NCBI RefSeq assembly: GCF_022761115.1
Contig: NZ_JAKWJS010000002.1
Span: forward strand, 62,001-126,000
Direction of reading: 5' to 3'
Source: Dyella sp. RRB7
Lineage (GTDB): Bacteria; Pseudomonadota; Gammaproteobacteria; Xanthomonadales; Rhodanobacteraceae
Length of the DNA stretch: 64,000 nucleotides
Of this stretch, positions 19,624 to 28,293 are shown in pieces. Made by a program: the position numbers and the translations under genes. Positions within the stretch are counted from its first letter, which is position 1; every line of letters begins with the position of its first letter. Below the pieces are notes generated by a model. It was not told where the DNA came from and ran no database searches. It worked only from the letters and a program-made list of their open reading frames with translations.

Positions 19624-20774
19624 AGCGTGCGCGCGTCGTTGGCGTCGATGCCGTTCACATACGAAGCCACGCGCCGGGGGCGGACGAACGGCGGGTCGCG
19701 GGGCTCGTCCCATTCCGGTGAGAGCGGCGTCAGTGGCAGCTTGCGCGCCGCCGCGGCGAACAGCCAGCGCACACCGTTGTCGTAGCGGTCGGTAAGCCGG
19801 GTCAGTCCCATGGTCTGGGCCACCGCGGTGCGCGACACCTTGATCTGCGTGCCGGACGAGAAGTCCAGCCGATCCTGCAAGTTGCGCAAGGTCAGCACGG
19901 CCAGGCCGATGCTCCACAGGCAGAAGCGTCGAAAGCCGGCGTGCCTGGCAGGCACGATGAGCGTGTATTCGACCGCGCGGCAAAGATGCGAGTGCGCCAC
20001 GCCAATGAGTTCGATCATCGCCTTGGCATAGTTGTCGTCCTGCTCGCCGGGGCGAAGCTCCTGCAATTGCACGCCGCGGCGCGCGAATACGTCCTGCGGC
20101 AACCAGCACACGCCGTGGCTGCGATCCTCCCACTGGTCCTTGAGGATGTTGGTCATCTGCAGCCCCTGGCCGAACGACACGGCAAGCCGCATCAGCAGCT
20201 TCGACTGTGGCGCCAGGCTGGGCTCGAAATCGATGAGCATGCGGGTGAGCATTTCGCCGACCACGCCTGCCACGCAATAACAGTAACGATCCATGTCGCG
20301 CAGTGTCGCCAGCCCCTGGAGGCCGACCACGCGCTGAAAATCGTGCATGCCATGCGACATCACGCGCAGGCAGTCGACGATGGCCGCGCGCTGGTTCGGA
20401 TTGAGCGAATGGGTGATCTCCAGCACCAGCGGCAACTGGAGCAGCAGCTCGCGCTCGCTCGCGGAGGTGGCTTCGGAAAGCTTGGGCCCCAGTTCATCGG
20501 CGAAAGGCCGGGGATCGGTGCGGCCGGTGACCGCATCGACGAACGCGTTCTCGTAGAAACCCTTCTCTTCGATGGAGAGGGTGGGTTCGTCCTCGATGGT
20601 ATCGGCGATGCGGCAGAGCAGATACGCATTGGCTACCGCCTCGCGAAGCGCGGGCGGTAGTTGCGGTATCGTCAGTGCAAACGTTCGCGATACCTTGGGA
20701 AGAATGGCTTCCTGATAGACGCTGGCGTGGCTCGGGGCAACAGCAGCGGCTCGCTTCGATACGAACATTGACAT
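19620..20774 (-). CDS. Squalene synthase (eukaryote-like, single-enzyme type)
   Basis: Farnesyl-diphosphate farnesyltransferase of 384 residues making squalene from two FPP. It resembles eukaryotic squalene synthases rather than HpnC or HpnD: VSRTFALTIPQLP, LLCRIADTIEDE (first aspartate motif), YCYCVAGVVGEMLTRML, and LQMTNILKDQWEDRSHGVCWLPQDVF (second aspartate motif). No C-terminal membrane anchor is evident. No hpnC, hpnD or hpnE was found in the window, which supports a one-enzyme route. The first of two closely spaced ATGs is used; MFVSK at 20768 is equally possible because GAGG lies 7 bases before it. The gene opens the leftward unit with shc. Confidence 0.88.
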   Translation of the reverse strand: MSMFVSKRAAAVAPSHASVYQEAILPKVSRTFALTIPQLPPALREAVANAYLLCRIADTIEDEPTLSIEEKGFYENAFVDAVTGRTDPRPFADELGPKLSEATSASERELLLQLPLVLEITHSLNPNQRAAIVDCLRVMSHGMHDFQRVVGLQGLATLRDMDRYCYCVAGVVGEMLTRMLIDFEPSLAPQSKLLMRLAVSFGQGLQMTNILKDQWEDRSHGVCWLPQDVFARRGVQLQELRPGEQDDNYAKAMIELIGVAHSHLCRAVEYTLIVPARHAGFRRFCLWSIGLAVLTLRNLQDRLDFSSGTQIKVSRTAVAQTMGLTRLTDRYDNGVRWLFAAAARKLPLTPLSPEWDEPRDPPFVRPRRVASYVNGIDANDARTL

Positions 20775-20829
20775 GCCTCGGCTTTCCTTATGTATTGCTT
20801 GCACATACAGAGAAACGCGCGACAACGGC

Positions 20830-20857
20830 ATGTTATCACCCCGATCTCGATGGACAA
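20830..20857 (-). promoter_or_regulatory. Candidate sigma-70 promoter of the squalene/hopene unit
   Basis: On the minus strand TTGTCC (20852-20857) and TAACAT (20830-20835) are separated by 16 bases, each matching the -35/-10 consensus at four of six positions. The predicted start of transcription is about 45 bases before the squalene synthase ATG. The score is modest, so it is only a candidate. Confidence 0.35.
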
Positions 20858-21061
20858 GCCATCTGAGCAGACGTCATGTCTCGGATGTGTCTAAGAGCCA
20901 GCGTGATATGTCACGATTCGGTACCGCCTTTGGGGGCGGCGGCTCGCGTCGCGTTCGTCCATAATGCAACCTCAACCATCCCCATGGTCATGGAACTCCA
21001 GCCGTATGCATTCAGGGTTGCTACTGGCGAAGCACGGGCGCGCTCTTGAGGCGGCGTCACC

Positions 21062-22039
21062 ATGAAGGCCGTCGTCACGGGTGCCACCGGTTTTGTCGGC
21101 TCGGCGGTCGCGCGGCGGCTGTTGCGTGATGATCATCACGTCCGCGTACTGGCTCGCCCCGGTTCGGACCGCCGCAACCTGCAAGGTCTTGAGGTGCAGG
21201 TGGTGGAAGGTGACCTCACCGACGCCGCGTCGCTGGCCCGGCTTTGCGAGGGCTGCGATGCCCTGTTCCACGTGGCGGCCGATTACCGTTTGTGGGCTCC
21301 CGAGCCGGAGCAGCTCTACAAGACGAATGTCGAGGGTACGCGCAGCCTGCTTGAGGCCGCCGGCCGGGCCGGCGTGTCGCGCATCGTCTACACCAGCAGC
21401 GTGGCGACGCTAGGCATTCCCGCGGACGGTCGCCCGGGCGACGAGGATTCGCCAGTGTCATTGGCCGACATGGTCGGCCACTACAAGCGTTCGAAGTTCC
21501 TGGCCGAGGCCTTGGTATTGGACTATGCCGCCAAGGGCTTGCCGGTGGTGATCGTCAATCCGTCCACGCCGGTGGGGCCGCGCGACATCAAGCCCACGCC
21601 GACGGGACGCATGTTGCGCGATGCGGTGGCCGGGCGCCTGCCGGCCTATGTCGATACCGGCCTCAACATCGTGCACGTGGACGATGTGGCCGATGGGCAT
21701 TGGCTGGCCTTTCAGCGCGGTGTGGTGGGTGAACGCTACATCCTCGGCGGCAGCAACCTCACTCTGCGCGAATTGTTGACCGAGATCGCGGACATCGTCG
21801 GGGGATCGCCCCCGCGCTGGCGCCTGCCGCATGCGGCCGTGATGCCGGTGGCCTATGTGGCCGAGGCCTGGGCAAGGATTAGCGGAACGCCACCGATCGC
21901 TACGGTGGAAGAAGTGCGCATGTCGAAGAAGCGGATGTTCTTTTCCAGCGCCAAGGCCGAGCGCGATCTTGGTTATGCCGCCGGCCCGGTCCGCCTCGCC
22001 CTCGAGGATGCCGTGGCCTGGTTCAGCCTGCATCGATGA
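21062..22039 (+). CDS. hpnA: Hopanoid-associated sugar epimerase HpnA
   Basis: A 325-residue extended short-chain dehydrogenase of the NAD-dependent epimerase type found with hopanoid genes. The nucleotide-binding GATGFVGSAVARRLL is at residues 7-21, followed by VEGDLTD, the FHVAADYRLWAPEP block that is distinctive for HpnA, the catalytic Tyr/Lys in YKRSKFLAE, and NPSTPVGPRDIKPTPTGR. GAGG precedes the ATG by about 10 bases. It is divergent from squalene synthase across a 287-base space and converges with the ferritin-like gene. Its exact substrate in hopanoid synthesis is not established. Confidence 0.92.
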   Translation: MKAVVTGATGFVGSAVARRLLRDDHHVRVLARPGSDRRNLQGLEVQVVEGDLTDAASLARLCEGCDALFHVAADYRLWAPEPEQLYKTNVEGTRSLLEAAGRAGVSRIVYTSSVATLGIPADGRPGDEDSPVSLADMVGHYKRSKFLAEALVLDYAAKGLPVVIVNPSTPVGPRDIKPTPTGRMLRDAVAGRLPAYVDTGLNIVHVDDVADGHWLAFQRGVVGERYILGGSNLTLRELLTEIADIVGGSPPRWRLPHAAVMPVAYVAEAWARISGTPPIATVEEVRMSKKRMFFSSAKAERDLGYAAGPVRLALEDAVAWFSLHR

Positions 22040-22045
22040 CGCTTT

Positions 22046-22939
22046 TCAGCGCACGAAGCGCCGCACCAGCCGGGCCATCCGGGGAACCAACGTAGGGCGC
22101 AGCAGGCGCGCGTCATAGCCGTCCATACGGTAGCGGTCCTGGGTCAGGCATAGATCCAGCAGTTCGCCCAGCTTCAAGTCCAGGCCGATCTGTTGGTGGC
22201 CGGTCAGGGTGAAGTTGGCATCCTGCATCTCACCCTGGCTGTCCAGGCCCTTGGCGATGCCGATGCGCTCCCAGATCAGAAACAGCCACACGCGCATGAC
22301 CTTCAGCTCAAACCCCGGTCGACGCCACCACGGCAACTGACGTCGATACCACGCCACCCAATTGGCGAAAAACAGGATATGCCGGGCCTCTTCCTGCATC
22401 ACCGGCTCAAACGTCTCCACCAGTTCCTCCGGGAAATAACCGGTACGTCGCGCCGATTCGAACAGGCCGAAGGCAAAGAAGCTGTCGATGCATTCGCTGT
22501 AGCCGGTGACCAGCCATCCCCATTCGGGGTCCTTGGGCACTTCGTAGGCCGGCTCGGGCGCAAGCGCAATGCCGTAGGCCTCGACCATCTTGCTCAACAC
22601 CACCTTGTGGCGGGCTTCTTCGCCGCCGTCCATGGTCAACGCTTCGCGCAGTAGCGGATCGCTGACCGTCCTGGTGTAGGTGTCCACGCGCAGGGTGGCG
22701 CGGCCTTCGGTCTGCACGGCGATATCCCAGATCGGCAGCGAGGTGATGCGATGCAGGGCCTCAGGGCTGAGTTCGGGCCATTCGATGACCGCGGGCTTGT
22801 AGGGGTTGTGGGTATCCAGCAGCATGCGGCAGAACAGCCGCTTGTGCGCGTCCGAGCCGACCTTGATGCGGCCGGGCTCGGCGCCTAGCCAGTGACGCAT
22901 GGCGTGATCGGCAGCTGCTACGGTGGCGTCGCTGGGCAT
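22046..22939 (-). CDS. Ferritin-like di-iron protein in the hopanoid cluster
   Basis: A 297-residue soluble helical protein with two EExxH-type metal motifs, GGEEARHKVVL and MQEEARHILFFANW, spaced as in ferritin-like di-iron carboxylate proteins (oxidases, oxygenases, desaturases). A further acidic/aromatic helix is SECIDSFFAFGLFE. The GGAGG ribosome site lies 6 bases before the ATG, and the gene follows hpnL after only 16 bases, so it is probably co-transcribed with hpnI-hpnJ-hpnK-hpnL. I know of no assigned function. A role in oxidative modification of hopanoids, or in oxygen or iron handling for this pathway, is inference. The fold is fairly clear; the reaction is not. Confidence 0.7.
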   Translation of the reverse strand: MPSDATVAAADHAMRHWLGAEPGRIKVGSDAHKRLFCRMLLDTHNPYKPAVIEWPELSPEALHRITSLPIWDIAVQTEGRATLRVDTYTRTVSDPLLREALTMDGGEEARHKVVLSKMVEAYGIALAPEPAYEVPKDPEWGWLVTGYSECIDSFFAFGLFESARRTGYFPEELVETFEPVMQEEARHILFFANWVAWYRRQLPWWRRPGFELKVMRVWLFLIWERIGIAKGLDSQGEMQDANFTLTGHQQIGLDLKLGELLDLCLTQDRYRMDGYDARLLRPTLVPRMARLVRRFVR

Positions 22940-22955
22940 CCATCACCTCCCGGGT

Positions 22956-23990
22956 TCATAAAGACTTGCTGTCTGGTGCTTTGGAAAGCGCCGTGGCGGC
23001 GGCTACCAATCGCCTCGCGCGCAAGCGGCGGGCTTCGGCCCATTGCCACGACACCAGTGCCGGCAGGCCAAAGCCCACCTCGCGTGCGCGCTTGACCAGC
23101 GACAAGGCAATGGCGGCATCGGCGGGCAGGCCGATCAGGTTGCCGAACAACACCAGGCCGCCCTCCTGCACGCCCAATCCGGCCGGCACCACGAAAATAA
23201 TGTGGCGCACGGATTGGGTCACTGCCTCGATCGCGATGGCGTCCCATACGCTGATGGGGTAACCCAGCAGTTGCAAGGCCAGCCAGCTTTCGAAGCTGCC
23301 CACCACGAAGCCGAAGAACTGCCACATGCAGGACGTGGCGAGCCGCAGCGGCTGCGCATAGAGCGCGCGCACCTCCTGGTCCAGCCGCGCGCCGTCGAGC
23401 AGTTCGGTCAGGCGTGAACGCCCGCCCAGCAACTTTTCCGCAAAGGCTTCCAGCCGCGAAAACAGCTGGCCGTGATGAAGCAGGTAGAACAGGCCTATCG
23501 GCAGCGGCAGGCTTGCCGCCAGCGCGCCAAGTACCGAGTTGAGCGTGCCGATATGCTCGGTGAGGCCGATCAGCAGCAGGATGCCCAAGGCGGCAAACAG
23601 ATACTGGCTCACCAGGGTCAGCAAGACTTCCATGATGACGCTGGCAGCCACCGGCGTACCGCCCAGGCCGCGCCATTTGACCAGGCGGATGCCGACGATT
23701 TCCCCGCCGATATTGGCCACGGGCAGCAGCCGGTTGCAGGCTTCGCGAATCGTCGCCACCCAGAACAGGAACGGTACGCCGGCCCGTCGCTGCGGATCGC
23801 TGGGCGCCAGCAGGACGCGCCAGCCCAATACATCCAGCAGCAGCGGCAGCGCATGGAACGGCAGCAGCCACAGCAGCGCCCAGCCGGCATGATCGAACGC
23901 CTGGCGAATGGCCGCCCAGTCCTGTCGCAGCACCAGCACGATGGCGGCGGTCAGGCCCAGCAGGCCGGCGATATAGACCAGTCGCTTCAT
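22956..23990 (-). CDS. hpnL: HpnL-like membrane protein (LPG synthase/flippase TM family)
   Basis: A 344-residue polytopic inner membrane protein of the lysylphosphatidylglycerol synthase transmembrane-domain (UPF0104) family, which in hopanoid clusters is called HpnL. Several hydrophobic helices are visible, with the family blocks CNRLLPVANIGGEIVGIRL and SVRHIIFVVPAGLGVQEGGLVLFG. The start ATG overlaps the hpnK stop by 4 bases. Function is thought to be lipid flipping or membrane modification, without proof for hopanoids. Confidence 0.85.
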   Translation of the reverse strand: MKRLVYIAGLLGLTAAIVLVLRQDWAAIRQAFDHAGWALLWLLPFHALPLLLDVLGWRVLLAPSDPQRRAGVPFLFWVATIREACNRLLPVANIGGEIVGIRLVKWRGLGGTPVAASVIMEVLLTLVSQYLFAALGILLLIGLTEHIGTLNSVLGALAASLPLPIGLFYLLHHGQLFSRLEAFAEKLLGGRSRLTELLDGARLDQEVRALYAQPLRLATSCMWQFFGFVVGSFESWLALQLLGYPISVWDAIAIEAVTQSVRHIIFVVPAGLGVQEGGLVLFGNLIGLPADAAIALSLVKRAREVGFGLPALVSWQWAEARRLRARRLVAAATALSKAPDSKSL

Positions 23991-24817
23991 GCCGCCGCCG
24001 GATCGCCGAAGCCATGACACAGCTGGCAACGTTCGTCGATGGCGTGCCGCACGCGTGGCGAAAGCAGGGCGGCCAGCTCATCGGCGTGGCGGTAGTCGGT
24101 CATGCCGGCGGTCAGGTCGCCGTGCACGGCGGGATGCAGGTACAGCTCGGACAGGCCACTGGGCAGTTGCCGCAGCAGGTTCAACACGGTGGTCTCGTCC
24201 ATGCCGCCGCTATGGCGGATGCCGAAGACGTGGTCGTTGCAGCGCACGCCAGCGCGCCGGAGGCGTCGTCGCATCAGCGCCAGCCATGGTCGCAGCCATG
24301 GCCCCATGCCCGGTTCGGCCGGCAGTCGCACCGCCCGCAGGCCGAAATCGCGGCCGATGGAGAGCAGCAGCGACAGCACGGTCGGGTGCAGGTGAAAATG
24401 CTTGTGGGCGTTCACGTGATCCAGCGACAGGCCGGTGGCGGCGTAGCGCTCGAACTGGGCGCGGATTTCCGCAGCCAGCTGGCGTCGTACCGAGGGCAGG
24501 AAAAAGAAGCGGAAGCCGGCGCGCACCATGGCGTTGTCGAAACGGCCCTGTGCGTCGACCAGGTCGGGGATGCGCGCTGGCGACAACGCCGACTGGCCAT
24601 CCGCGAGCACCAGATGCAGGCCCACCGCCAGGCCGGGCAGGCGGCGCGCCAGGGCGACGGCTTCGTCCGCCGCCGGCGCGGTCACCATCAGGCTGGCCGC
24701 GCGCAACACGCCCTCGCGGTAACCGCGCTCGACCGCCTGGTTGACGGCCGCGTGCAGGCCGAAGTCGTCAGCGGTCACGATCAGGCGCGGTCGCGCCGCT
24801 ACGGGCTGGGCACTCAT
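23987..24817 (-). CDS. hpnK: HpnK, YdjC-like deacetylase
   Basis: Carbohydrate-deacetylase-fold protein (YdjC/ChbG family) that removes the acetyl group from N-acetylglucosaminyl-bacteriohopanetetrol, the step after HpnI. The 276 residues show LIVTADDFGLHAAVNQAV with the metal Asp pair, VGLHLVL, and the metal-binding HVNAHKHFHLHP. Start is the ATG giving MSAQPVAARP; a TTG at 24844 overlapping the hpnJ stop is possible but has poor spacing. The order hpnI-hpnJ-hpnK-hpnL is retained. Confidence 0.92.
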   Translation of the reverse strand: MSAQPVAARPRLIVTADDFGLHAAVNQAVERGYREGVLRAASLMVTAPAADEAVALARRLPGLAVGLHLVLADGQSALSPARIPDLVDAQGRFDNAMVRAGFRFFFLPSVRRQLAAEIRAQFERYAATGLSLDHVNAHKHFHLHPTVLSLLLSIGRDFGLRAVRLPAEPGMGPWLRPWLALMRRRLRRAGVRCNDHVFGIRHSGGMDETTVLNLLRQLPSGLSELYLHPAVHGDLTAGMTDYRHADELAALLSPRVRHAIDERCQLCHGFGDPAAA

Positions 24818-24840
24818 CTTCGAAACCGCGAATGGCCCAC

Positions 24841-26268
24841 TCAAGCCTCGTGCGCATGCAGGAAGCGGAAGAACTCCACGCCTTCGCGCAGCCGTCGCTT
24901 GGTCATCTCCCAGCTTCCCAGCATCTCCTTGACGATCTCCCAGATCTTGGAGGGGCGGAAGTAGAAGCTTCGGTAGAACGTCTCGACGCCATGGAAAATG
25001 TCTTCCCGCGACAGGTGCGGATAGCTGATCAAGGCCAGCTGCACGCCCTTGTCGTTGACCAGGTTCACCGCCTGGTTGGGTTCGAGCCAGCCATTCTCGA
25101 TGGCCTGCTTGTATAGCGAGGTGCCGGGATAGGGCGCCGCCAGCGACACCTGGATGGTGTGCGGGTTGATTTCCTTGGCGTACTGGATGGTCTTGGCGAT
25201 GGTTTCCTTGGTCTCGCCCGGCAGGCCCAGGATGAAGGTGCCGTGCACGGTGATGCCCAGCTTGCGGCAGTTCTCGGTGAACGTGCGCGCGATGTCGGTG
25301 CGCAGGCCCTTCTTGATGTTGTGCAGGATCTGGTCGTCGCCCGATTCGTAACCCACCAGCAGCAGGCGCAGGCCGTTCTCCTTCATGATCTTCAATGACT
25401 CATAGGGAACGTTGGCCTTGGCGTTGCAGCTCCATGTCCAGCCCAGCGCGTGCAGGCCGCGCGCGATCTCGTGCACGCGCTCCATGTTGGAGCTGTCGGT
25501 AAAGGTGTCGTCATCGAACATCAGCTCCCGCACCTCGGGCATGTTCTCCTTGATCCACTTCGCCTCGGCGATCACGTTGGCGGCCGAGCGGACGCGGTAG
25601 CGATGGCCGCCCACGGTCTGCGGCCACAGGCAGAACGTGCATTTGGAACGGCAGCCGCGCCCGGTATAGATCGACACGTAGGGGTGCAGGAGATAGCCGA
25701 TGAAGTAGCGATCGATCTTCAGGTCGCGCTTGTACACTGGCGACACGAACGGCAGGTCGTCCATCTGCTCGATGGTGGCTCGCGGCGGGTTGTGCTGCAC
25801 GGCGCCATCGGCAAGCTTGTAGCTGAGCCCGTTGATGTCCTTGAAGGGGCGGCCTTCGGCGACTTCCTTGCAGGTGTAGTCGAATTCCTCGCGGGCCACG
25901 AAGTCGATGGCCGGCGATGCCCGCAACGAGTCGGCCGGGTCGACGGCGACCTTGGCGCCCACCATGCCAATGAGGATGTCCGGGCGCCGCTCCTTGAGCA
26001 GCTCGGCGAACTTGGCGTCGGTGGGGAAGGAAGGGGTACTGGTATGGATGATCACCAGGTCGTAATCGGCGGCGATAGCCAGGGTGTCGTGCACCGAGAG
26101 TTCTTCCACCGGAGCATCCAATACCCGTGAGTCCGGCACCATCGCCGCTGGCTGAGCCAGCCAGGTGGGGTACCAGAAACTCTTGATCTCGCGTTTGGCC
26201 TGGTATCGGGAACCGGCCCCGCCATCAAAACCGTCAAACGACGGAGCCTGCAGAAAAAGCGTCTTCAT
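24841..26268 (-). CDS. hpnJ: HpnJ, B12-binding-like radical SAM enzyme
   Basis: Radical SAM protein of 475 residues that converts the glucosaminyl head group to the cyclitol ether of bacteriohopanetetrol. The [4Fe-4S] motif CxxxCxxC is seen in GRGCRSKCTFCLWPQ near residue 205. The N-terminal third has the cobalamin-binding-type Rossmann layout seen in many class B radical SAM proteins (PSFDGFDGGAG, then LVIIHTSTPSFPTD). ELMFDDDTFTDS and GYESGDDQILHNIKKG are further family blocks. Reductant could come from a ferredoxin system served by fpr (inference). Confidence 0.92.
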   Translation of the reverse strand: MKTLFLQAPSFDGFDGGAGSRYQAKREIKSFWYPTWLAQPAAMVPDSRVLDAPVEELSVHDTLAIAADYDLVIIHTSTPSFPTDAKFAELLKERRPDILIGMVGAKVAVDPADSLRASPAIDFVAREEFDYTCKEVAEGRPFKDINGLSYKLADGAVQHNPPRATIEQMDDLPFVSPVYKRDLKIDRYFIGYLLHPYVSIYTGRGCRSKCTFCLWPQTVGGHRYRVRSAANVIAEAKWIKENMPEVRELMFDDDTFTDSSNMERVHEIARGLHALGWTWSCNAKANVPYESLKIMKENGLRLLLVGYESGDDQILHNIKKGLRTDIARTFTENCRKLGITVHGTFILGLPGETKETIAKTIQYAKEINPHTIQVSLAAPYPGTSLYKQAIENGWLEPNQAVNLVNDKGVQLALISYPHLSREDIFHGVETFYRSFYFRPSKIWEIVKEMLGSWEMTKRRLREGVEFFRFLHAHEA

Positions 26269-26347
26269 GGGAGTAATGAGCTCCTGGAGCCGTTCAGCCT
26301 ATGTCCGCAATGACTTGCCCAGCACATCTTATGCAACGTACTTCACT

Positions 26348-27505
26348 TCAAGAATACCGCGTAGGCGCGTGATTGCGCGCGTGCAGCACCTGTCCACGCC
26401 ACTCCACCCGCCAGCGAACCAGGGCGGCTGCCCATTCCAGCAGCAGCAGCACATCGCGCCACGGGCTTAACCATAGGTCACGCCAAGGTGAAGATGGCGT
26501 CGTCGTGCGACGCTGCAGAACATACCGCAAAACCCGGGCGCCGCCGCCAAGCAGGGCTATCGCGAGATTCAGCGGCGACCAGGCCAGCCCCAGCCCGAGC
26601 ACCAGCAACGGCCAGGTGAAGCAGACGAAACTCATCACGAAGCCGGCCGGGGCGATCGCCCGGATCGTGCGCAGCCAGCGCAGCTCGTGCGTCCACAGGC
26701 TGGACAGGCGGGTCTCGCTTACTTCGGTGCCCACTTCCAGCTCCGACAGCACCGTGCTCAAGCCGGCGCGGCGACTCAGTTCGCCCAGCCAGAAATCATC
26801 CGCCAGCGTGTCGCGCAACGCCTCGAAGCCGCCGAGGGCGGCCAGGGTATCGCGACGCAGGGCAAGGGTGGAGCCGAACGCGAAGCGGGTCGAGCCAAAG
26901 GCGTGGGCCAGCCTCACCGAAGGCGCAAACCAGTCATCGATGAACAGGCAGCCGAGGCGCGACCATACGCTGTCCTGCGGCACCCCGTGATACAGGCAGG
27001 TGACGATGCCCACCCCGGCATCGGCCAAGGGCGCCGTCACGCGCGCCAGATAATCCGGCGACACGCTGATGTCGCTGTCCGCCAGTACGAGCCAGTCATG
27101 GATGGCGTACGGCAACAGGTTCATCAGGTTGCTGACCTTGAGGTTGGCGCCATGCACGCGCGGGTCGACCACGAGCTGGATGGCCAACTGGGGAAACTCC
27201 GCGCGCAGGCGCTCCACCACGGCGATGGCGGGGTCGCCGGGCTCGCGCACGCCAAACAGAAGCTGGTAGCAGGGATGTGCCTGCTGGCAAAAGCCGCGCA
27301 AGTTTTCGTACAGGCGGGGTTCGGCGCCATGAAGGGGCTTGAGTACGCTGACCGGATGCATGGCGGCCGCTTGAGGCTTGGCTGCGCGCTGGCGGGTGCT
27401 TTTGAGCAAGGCCCACAGGCTGACGGCGGCATAGCCCGTCGCCGCCAGGTTGAGCGCAGTGCCCAGCCAGGTCGGAATCATGGCGACGACTTGAGGAGTC
27501 AGCAT
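26348..27505 (-). CDS. hpnI: HpnI, hopanoid glycosyltransferase
   Basis: Family 2 glycosyltransferase of 385 residues that attaches N-acetylglucosamine to bacteriohopanetetrol. An N-terminal helix (WLGTALNLAATGYAAVSLWAL) precedes the GT domain with VSVLKPLHGAEPRLYENL, the DxD-type LVLADSDISVSP, and the acceptor-site DDFWLGELSRRAGL; two or more C-terminal helices anchor it. The start at 27505 is taken; MIPTWLG at 27481 is an alternative and neither has a clear ribosome site. It begins the leftward hpnI-J-K-L unit and is divergent from the DUF2147 gene. Confidence 0.9.
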   Translation of the reverse strand: MLTPQVVAMIPTWLGTALNLAATGYAAVSLWALLKSTRQRAAKPQAAAMHPVSVLKPLHGAEPRLYENLRGFCQQAHPCYQLLFGVREPGDPAIAVVERLRAEFPQLAIQLVVDPRVHGANLKVSNLMNLLPYAIHDWLVLADSDISVSPDYLARVTAPLADAGVGIVTCLYHGVPQDSVWSRLGCLFIDDWFAPSVRLAHAFGSTRFAFGSTLALRRDTLAALGGFEALRDTLADDFWLGELSRRAGLSTVLSELEVGTEVSETRLSSLWTHELRWLRTIRAIAPAGFVMSFVCFTWPLLVLGLGLAWSPLNLAIALLGGGARVLRYVLQRRTTTPSSPWRDLWLSPWRDVLLLLEWAAALVRWRVEWRGQVLHARNHAPTRYS

Positions 27506-27608
27506 GGCAGGGGTGCCTGGCGCGATCCGCGTTTCCTCCTAAAATTAACCCATGAGCCTGTCAAATGCCCGGCCTTGGGTCGCAGCTCACCCGGCGGCAG
27601 CACGTGAC

Positions 27609-28148
27609 ATGCTGTGCCGGGTGTTCACGTATGTGCTGGCGGGGTTGGTTGGGGCCATGGCCGCCGTGCCTGTAGCCGTCCGGGCTGCAGACGAGCCAAC
27701 CCCGTCCATCGAAGGGGATTGGCTGGTGGAAAGCCGTGACGCGGTGATCCGCATTCAGCAGCAGGGCGACCAGTACGAGGGACATATCGTGTGGCAGCTC
27801 CACGACACCTATGGTCCCGAGGACGGGCCCGATCTCGATGGCAAGACCGTCACGGATCGCAAGAATCCCGATCCCTCGCTGCGCTCACAGCCGCTGACCG
27901 GGCTTCGCCTGCTCTGGGGGCTGCGCTACGACGCCGCCAGTGGCGCCTGGCTGGACGGTCACGTATACGACACCGACAACGGCAAGGTCTATCAGTGCGA
28001 GGTACGCCTGCTCGATGCCAATCATCTGAAATTGCGCGGTTATATCGGCATCAGCCTGCTCGGCGGCAACACCGTATGGAGCCGGGTGCCGGCAGGGACC
28101 ACGCCTGTCGGACCGGCACGGCCGGCGACGGTTGCGCCGGGTCGTTGA
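27609..28148 (+). CDS. DUF2147 family secreted protein
   Basis: A small secreted protein of 179 residues from the chosen start; a start at 27552 adds 19 residues. The signal peptide is LAGLVGAMAAVPVAVRA. The mature part has the DUF2147 beta-barrel pattern: IEGDWLVESRDAVIRIQQQGDQYEGHIVW, DRKNPDPSLRSQPLTGLRLLWGL, GHVYDTDNGKVYQCEVRL and KLRGYIGISLLGGNTVW. The family is widespread in proteobacteria and its role is unknown. It sits between hpnI and idi, divergent from hpnI, so a hopanoid connection is possible only by position. Confidence 0.82.
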   Translation: MLCRVFTYVLAGLVGAMAAVPVAVRAADEPTPSIEGDWLVESRDAVIRIQQQGDQYEGHIVWQLHDTYGPEDGPDLDGKTVTDRKNPDPSLRSQPLTGLRLLWGLRYDAASGAWLDGHVYDTDNGKVYQCEVRLLDANHLKLRGYIGISLLGGNTVWSRVPAGTTPVGPARPATVAPGR

Positions 28149-28293
28149 CGCGCCGATGACTCTAGCCACCGCAACCTTTGCTAACCTACGCCTTGCGAGC
28201 GCGGTGCGCCGTTTTCTTGCGGCGCCACCTGTGGATCCAGGGAAATAACGACCCGAGCCAGCTGGATGGCCATCGAGCGAGAGAGGTTTGACC

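Noticed and set aside
20880-20925. GTGATATGTCAC as an FNR or Crp site upstream of squalene synthase
   Set aside because: It does not fit TTGAY-N4-RTCAA and only half-fits the Crp consensus TGTGA-N6-TCACA; there is no second supporting site.
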